Shown here: positions 6,468-9,177 of the stretch, one piece after another
How the letters are laid out: each line of letters opens with the position of its first letter
Numbering within the stretch: position 1 is the stretch's first letter
Assembly (NCBI GenBank): GCA_017453605.1
Contig: JAFTEP010000170.1
Location: 1-9,177, forward strand
DNA from: Clostridia bacterium
Lineage (GTDB): Bacteria > Bacillota > Clostridia > Oscillospirales > SIG627
Length of the DNA: 9,177 nt
Reading direction: 5' to 3'
Made by a program: the position numbers and the translations under genes
Notes under the pieces: generated by a model
Told to the model about the DNA's origin: nothing
Database searches by the model: none
The model's input: only the letters and a program-made list of their open reading frames with translations

Positions 6468-7310
6468 GTGAGAAAGCTGGATGAAAACCACATAATCGAC
6501 GAGGGGCTCGAAATGAAGCTGTTTTTCAGAGAGACCGACAAGTCGACCCCGGCGCACACCCTCGGCTTCTACAAGCTGACCGCGGTGTTCGCGGGGAGCG
6601 GCAGTTTCGCCGTCGGCGATAAAGAATATCCGATAAAGGACGGCAGCGTCTTCGCGGTCGCGCCCGACGTGCCGCACATGATGATGCTGACCGGCGCGGT
6701 CTCATACTGCGATATAACTATCAGAACGGGATTCTTCGAGGAACCGCGGATCAAAAACTGGCTGGAGGAAGTCTTCGGGACGTCCGACGCCCGGGACGCG
6801 ATACCCGCGGCGGCGTACTTCGACCGCTTCAGCGCCGAAAAGCTGAGATCGGGGCTCGGGGACATGGAAAAGGAGCAGATCTACCGCCAAAAGTTCTTCG
6901 CCGAAAAGATGCGCCTCGAGCTTCTGTCGCTTCTTCTGTCGCTCGCACGGTCGTCGGGCACGCCGCAGGGAGCGGTGACGAAAAAAGCGCCTATGCCCGT
7001 GATAAAGGACTACATAAACGCAAATATCTCGAAAAGACTCACTCTCGCGCAGGTCGCGAAGGCGTACAACTACTCGCCGTCGTATCTGTCGCGGCTCTTT
7101 TCGGAGAGCGAGAAGACGAGCTTCACAAGATACGTCAGGGACCAGCGCCTGGAGAACGCGAGAAGGCTTCTCAGAGACTCCTCCTGGCCGACCGGCGAGA
7201 TCGCGTCGATGTGCGGCTGCACGAACAAAACTCTGTTCTACAGATTTTTCAGAGAGAAATTCGGCGTGACGCCCGCGCAGTACAGAAAGCTGAACAAGCC
7301 GAAATACTGA
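6468..7310 (+). CDS. AraC-family transcriptional regulator with cupin-like sensor domain
   Basis: A DNA-binding regulator of 280 residues, the usual length for this family. Residues 1-100 are a cupin-type ligand pocket (FAGSGSFAVGDKEYPIKDGSVFAVAPDVPHMM pattern: small beta strands, then a PDVPH turn), expected to bind a sugar or related effector. Residues about 175-275 are the double helix-turn-helix: LTLAQVAKAYNYSPSYLSRLF (191-211), then WPTGEIASMCGCTNKTLFYRFFREKFGVTPAQYR (240-273), ending with the family's GVTPAQYR signature. The GTG start is chosen for its AGGGAGGG site and the promoter at 6399-6427; the frame extends upstream but would run through the promoter and antisense to the neighbour's signal peptide. 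ATG 6513 (MKLFF) is a weaker alternative. The gene is divergent from the secreted esterase gene across about 130 bases, so control of that gene, and of itself, is the likely job. The effector cannot be read from sequence. Confidence 0.93.
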   Translation: MRKLDENHIIDEGLEMKLFFRETDKSTPAHTLGFYKLTAVFAGSGSFAVGDKEYPIKDGSVFAVAPDVPHMMMLTGAVSYCDITIRTGFFEEPRIKNWLEEVFGTSDARDAIPAAAYFDRFSAEKLRSGLGDMEKEQIYRQKFFAEKMRLELLSLLLSLARSSGTPQGAVTKKAPMPVIKDYINANISKRLTLAQVAKAYNYSPSYLSRLFSESEKTSFTRYVRDQRLENARRLLRDSSWPTGEIASMCGCTNKTLFYRFFREKFGVTPAQYRKLNKPKY

Positions 7311-7350
7311 CGCGCCGCGGCGCAGTAAAAAATGTTCGTCAGGTTTTTTT
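7307..7350 (+). terminator. Probable terminator after the AraC-family gene
   Basis: CTGACG (7307-7312, overlapping the TGA stop) can pair with CGTCAG (7337-7342), followed by G and seven T (7344-7350). A smaller GC-rich hairpin, GCGCC with GGCGC (7312-7323), sits inside. The loop of the outer stem is large, so efficiency is uncertain. Confidence 0.6.
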
Positions 7351-7441
7351 AAATCCGTCAACTATATTATAAACGAATAAAACCGCGGATTCAATAACAG
7401 ATAATGCCCTAAATGTAACGTTTCATTACCTGCCGCGGCGC

Positions 7442-7496
7442 AAAAAAGCGGGCGCATCCCAAAAGAACGCGCGTATTTGCGTCCGGGACGCGCCCG
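7442..7496 (-). terminator. Rho-independent terminator of the GH38-flavodoxin operon
   Basis: On the minus strand CGGGCGCGTCCC (plus 7485-7496) pairs with GGGATGCGCCCG (plus 7449-7460): 12 pairs including one G-U. C and six T follow (plus 7442-7448). It begins 7 bases after the flavodoxin stop. It faces the terminator at 7307-7350, so the two converging transcripts are separated. The roughly 90 bases between them hold no gene that I can see. Confidence 0.85.
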
Positions 7497-7503
7497 AAAT
7501 TAT

Positions 7504-8004
7504 TCAGTCGCCGAGAGCTTTTATGAACTCCGAGAGAAGGGCGTCGTTTTTTTCGTCCGGCCTGGTCAGGGGGTCCGTGAAGAACGCCGAGGGGCACGAT
7601 TCGGGCGCTTCGGCGAGAGCGCGCGTTTTTTCTATCGCTTTCGCGGCGTCCGTGCCGCTGCAGCAGGCGAAGAACGCGAGCTTTTTTGTTTTGAGGGCGT
7701 CTTTATATCCCGTTATGAAGCTCCTTACCGGGGGAGCCATCGTCCCCGCCCAGACGGGAGTGCCGATTATCACCCTGTCGTATTTGTCGGGATCGAAGTT
7801 CAAGCCTGCGAGCGCCGGGGTCTCCTTCATCACGGCGCTTTTGCCGCCCCAGAAAAACTTTCTGAAGCCCTTGTCGGGATAGGCCTTCTCCGGGACGAGC
7901 TCGATCACGTCCGCGCCGAGACTTTCGGCGATCTTCCCGGCGACAAACTTCACGTTCCCGCTCATCGAATAAAAGACCACCGCGGTCTTTAAGCTTTCAG
8001 ACAT
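7504..8004 (-). CDS. Flavodoxin family protein
   Basis: A cytoplasmic FMN-binding electron carrier or flavodoxin-like oxidoreductase of 166 residues, in the normal size range. The N-terminal strand TAVVFYSMSGNVKFVA (7-22) is the phosphate-binding loop (the YSxTGNT type, here YSMSGNV). The second flavin loop is GTPVWAGTMAPPVRSFI (81-97), and a strand with FFACCSGTDAAKAI follows (111-124). The start at ATG 8002-8004 is preferred because AAAGGGG lies eight bases upstream; an ATG at 8022 is in frame but would overlap the preceding gene and lacks a site. The ribosome binding site reaches the stop codon of the GH38 gene, with 14 bases between stop and start, so the two are probably co-transcribed and may be translationally linked. 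The terminator at 7442-7496 closes the operon. Specific redox partner unknown. Confidence 0.9.
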   Translation of the reverse strand: MSESLKTAVVFYSMSGNVKFVAGKIAESLGADVIELVPEKAYPDKGFRKFFWGGKSAVMKETPALAGLNFDPDKYDRVIIGTPVWAGTMAPPVRSFITGYKDALKTKKLAFFACCSGTDAAKAIEKTRALAEAPESCPSAFFTDPLTRPDEKNDALLSEFIKALGD

Positions 8005-8018
8005 TGTTATTTCCCCTT

Positions 8019-9177
8019 TCAAGAACTCTTTTCTTTCCCGTTTTCCCGGGATCGTTTCTCCGGAGCCGATCCGGGATCAAGTCCCTCAAAAAACACTCTG
8101 AGCGTCACGATCTCGAAGGGTTTGAACGGGAGCGTGACGGAGTCGTTTTTTGCTTCGATCGGAGAAACGAAGTTTTCCTCAAGGTCGTTTATCTCCGCTC
8201 TCAGGACCTTCGCGCCGAACTTCAGCGTCGTTTTGCCCGAGCTGCGGTCTGCCTCGTATCCGCGAACTATCACGCCTCTGCCGTCCTCGGCGGGCTTGAC
8301 GGTGTCCGTGAAGAACCTGCCGTCGGAGGACGAGACGAGGGAGAACACATCCGCCAGATCGCCGCCGCCCGGACAGAGGACGGCTCGGGGCGGATCGTTG
8401 AAGGCGTAGGCGGCGCGGGAAACTCCGCCCGCAGCGGCGTTTCCGGCGTGGGAATACAGTGCGTAACGGAAAGAGTGGACTCCGATATCGCAGTTCTTGT
8501 CGGGATCCGTCGGGCCGCGCAGAAGCGACAGACCGATCACGTTGTCGTAAAGGCTGTGACCGAATTTTGAGTCGTTCATTATCGCGACGCCCCAGTCGCT
8601 TTCGGAGATATCGACGTATTTGTGGGCGCAGACCTCATATTTTGCGGCGTCCCAAGAGGTGTTCGCGTGGGTCGGGCGCTCGACGCAGCCGAACTGGATC
8701 TCGCAGGTCGCGCTGCTTGCGACCGCCGCGACCGGGAATTCGCGCTTCAACAAAACGTGCCGCGTCTTCCAGTCGACCTCGTCCTCGAAATCGACTCTCG
8801 GCTCGTTATCGCAGAGCCAGACGGTGTCCGTGATGACAGACCCCGAGAAGAGGCGCGTGACCCTGAAGCCCGTGCGGTCGCCCTCCTCTAACCATACGGT
8901 CCCCGTCACTTCGTCCACGGAGTAGCGCTTCTCGCGGTACGAGCGGGAGATCTCCCAGGCGTCGTAGTGGGCGTTCAGGTCTTCATACGCGCTGAATCTG
9001 ACGGCTTCGCCGCTCTTTAATATCTCTCTTGACGCCTTTTTGTCCCAAACAGAAACTATATTGCAGTTTTTATCGAATTTCAGCCTGTACCATTCGTTTT
9101 CCATTCCGCGGGCGATTTTTTTGACTTTTATTTTTCTGTCTTCGGGAGTCACGACGCGCCAGCCCTTCGCGGGGATG
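8019..9177 (-). CDS. GH38 alpha-mannosidase, C-terminal part (runs off the right edge)
   Basis: The last 385 residues of a glycoside hydrolase family 38 enzyme, a zinc-dependent retaining alpha-mannosidase acting on terminal alpha-mannose. The zinc site and catalytic residues lie in the N-terminal domain outside the window. Family signs here: IPAKGWRV at the edge, MENEWYRLKFDKNCNIVSVWDKKA, YDAWEI, then CEIQFGCVERPTHANTSWD, GVAIMNDSKFGHSLYDN, GLSLLRGPTDPD, HSFRYALYSHAG, and a closing FKPFEIVTLRVFFEG. The frame stays open to 9177, so the GTG at 9150-9152 is not the real start. The tail after the domain (SAPEKRSRENGKEKSS) is charged and probably disordered. No signal peptide can be judged; bacterial GH38 enzymes are usually cytoplasmic. 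It is first in a minus-strand pair with the flavodoxin gene. Full bacterial members are usually around 800-1000 residues, so less than half is seen. Confidence 0.93.
   Translation of the reverse strand, partial: IPAKGWRVVTPEDRKIKVKKIARGMENEWYRLKFDKNCNIVSVWDKKASREILKSGEAVRFSAYEDLNAHYDAWEISRSYREKRYSVDEVTGTVWLEEGDRTGFRVTRLFSGSVITDTVWLCDNEPRVDFEDEVDWKTRHVLLKREFPVAAVASSATCEIQFGCVERPTHANTSWDAAKYEVCAHKYVDISESDWGVAIMNDSKFGHSLYDNVIGLSLLRGPTDPDKNCDIGVHSFRYALYSHAGNAAAGGVSRAAYAFNDPPRAVLCPGGGDLADVFSLVSSSDGRFFTDTVKPAEDGRGVIVRGYEADRSSGKTTLKFGAKVLRAEINDLEENFVSPIEAKNDSVTLPFKPFEIVTLRVFFEGLDPGSAPEKRSRENGKEKSS

Noticed and set aside
7409..7597. Small minus-strand gene of 62 residues
   Set aside because: It overlaps the 3' end of the flavodoxin gene in another frame and runs through its terminator hairpin.
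9150..9152. GTG as the start of the GH38 gene
   Set aside because: The frame is open to the window edge and the preceding residues IPAKGWRV fit the family, so the gene continues beyond 9177.

Overview
The window looks like part of a GC-rich, low-copy chromosomal region of an anaerobic Firmicute, most likely an uncultured gut or rumen Clostridia member. The support is indirect: strong AGGAG-type ribosome binding sites, rho-independent terminators with long T tracts, a GLUG/beta-helix plus InlB-like secreted protein, an AraC regulator with a cupin-like N-terminus, and an intergenic repeat with the 'CHPERSEGS' reading. There is no rRNA, ribosomal protein or other phylogenetic marker, so this assignment is an inference.

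Layout, left to right. Positions 1-39 may be the last codons of a plus-strand gene, followed by a strong hairpin terminator (45-92). Positions 93-335 hold no gene; they are a dispersed-repeat-like block ending in two related perfect palindromes. From 6338 down to 336 on the minus strand runs one reading frame of 2000 codon positions encoding a secreted protein: signal peptide, four beta-helix/GLUG modules (the first two a tandem duplication of 385-386 residues), an InlB-like strand, an unnamed linker domain, and a C-terminal CE2-type SGNH acetylesterase. It is broken by one in-frame amber codon at 5436-5438, so as written it yields a 300-residue secreted stub and a long downstream open frame with no start signal.

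A compact divergent control region (about 6339-6467) separates this gene from a plus-strand AraC-family regulator (6468-7310). It carries a near-consensus promoter for the regulator, a plausible minus-strand promoter for the secreted protein, a perfect palindrome inside the latter's spacer, and a tandem 7-bp repeat over the regulator's -10 box. After two convergent terminators (7307-7350 plus, 7442-7496 minus) comes a minus-strand pair that reads inward from the right edge: the C-terminal half of a GH38 alpha-mannosidase (cut off by the window end), then a flavodoxin-family gene 14 bases downstream.

Taken together this resembles a small carbohydrate-use locus. An AraC regulator probably controls a divergently transcribed secreted esterase, and a mannosidase operon lies next door. 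A role on acetylated mannose-containing glycans is a reasonable guess but is not shown by the sequence. The most notable observation is the amber codon in an otherwise uninterrupted giant gene, located in one of two similar tandem modules.
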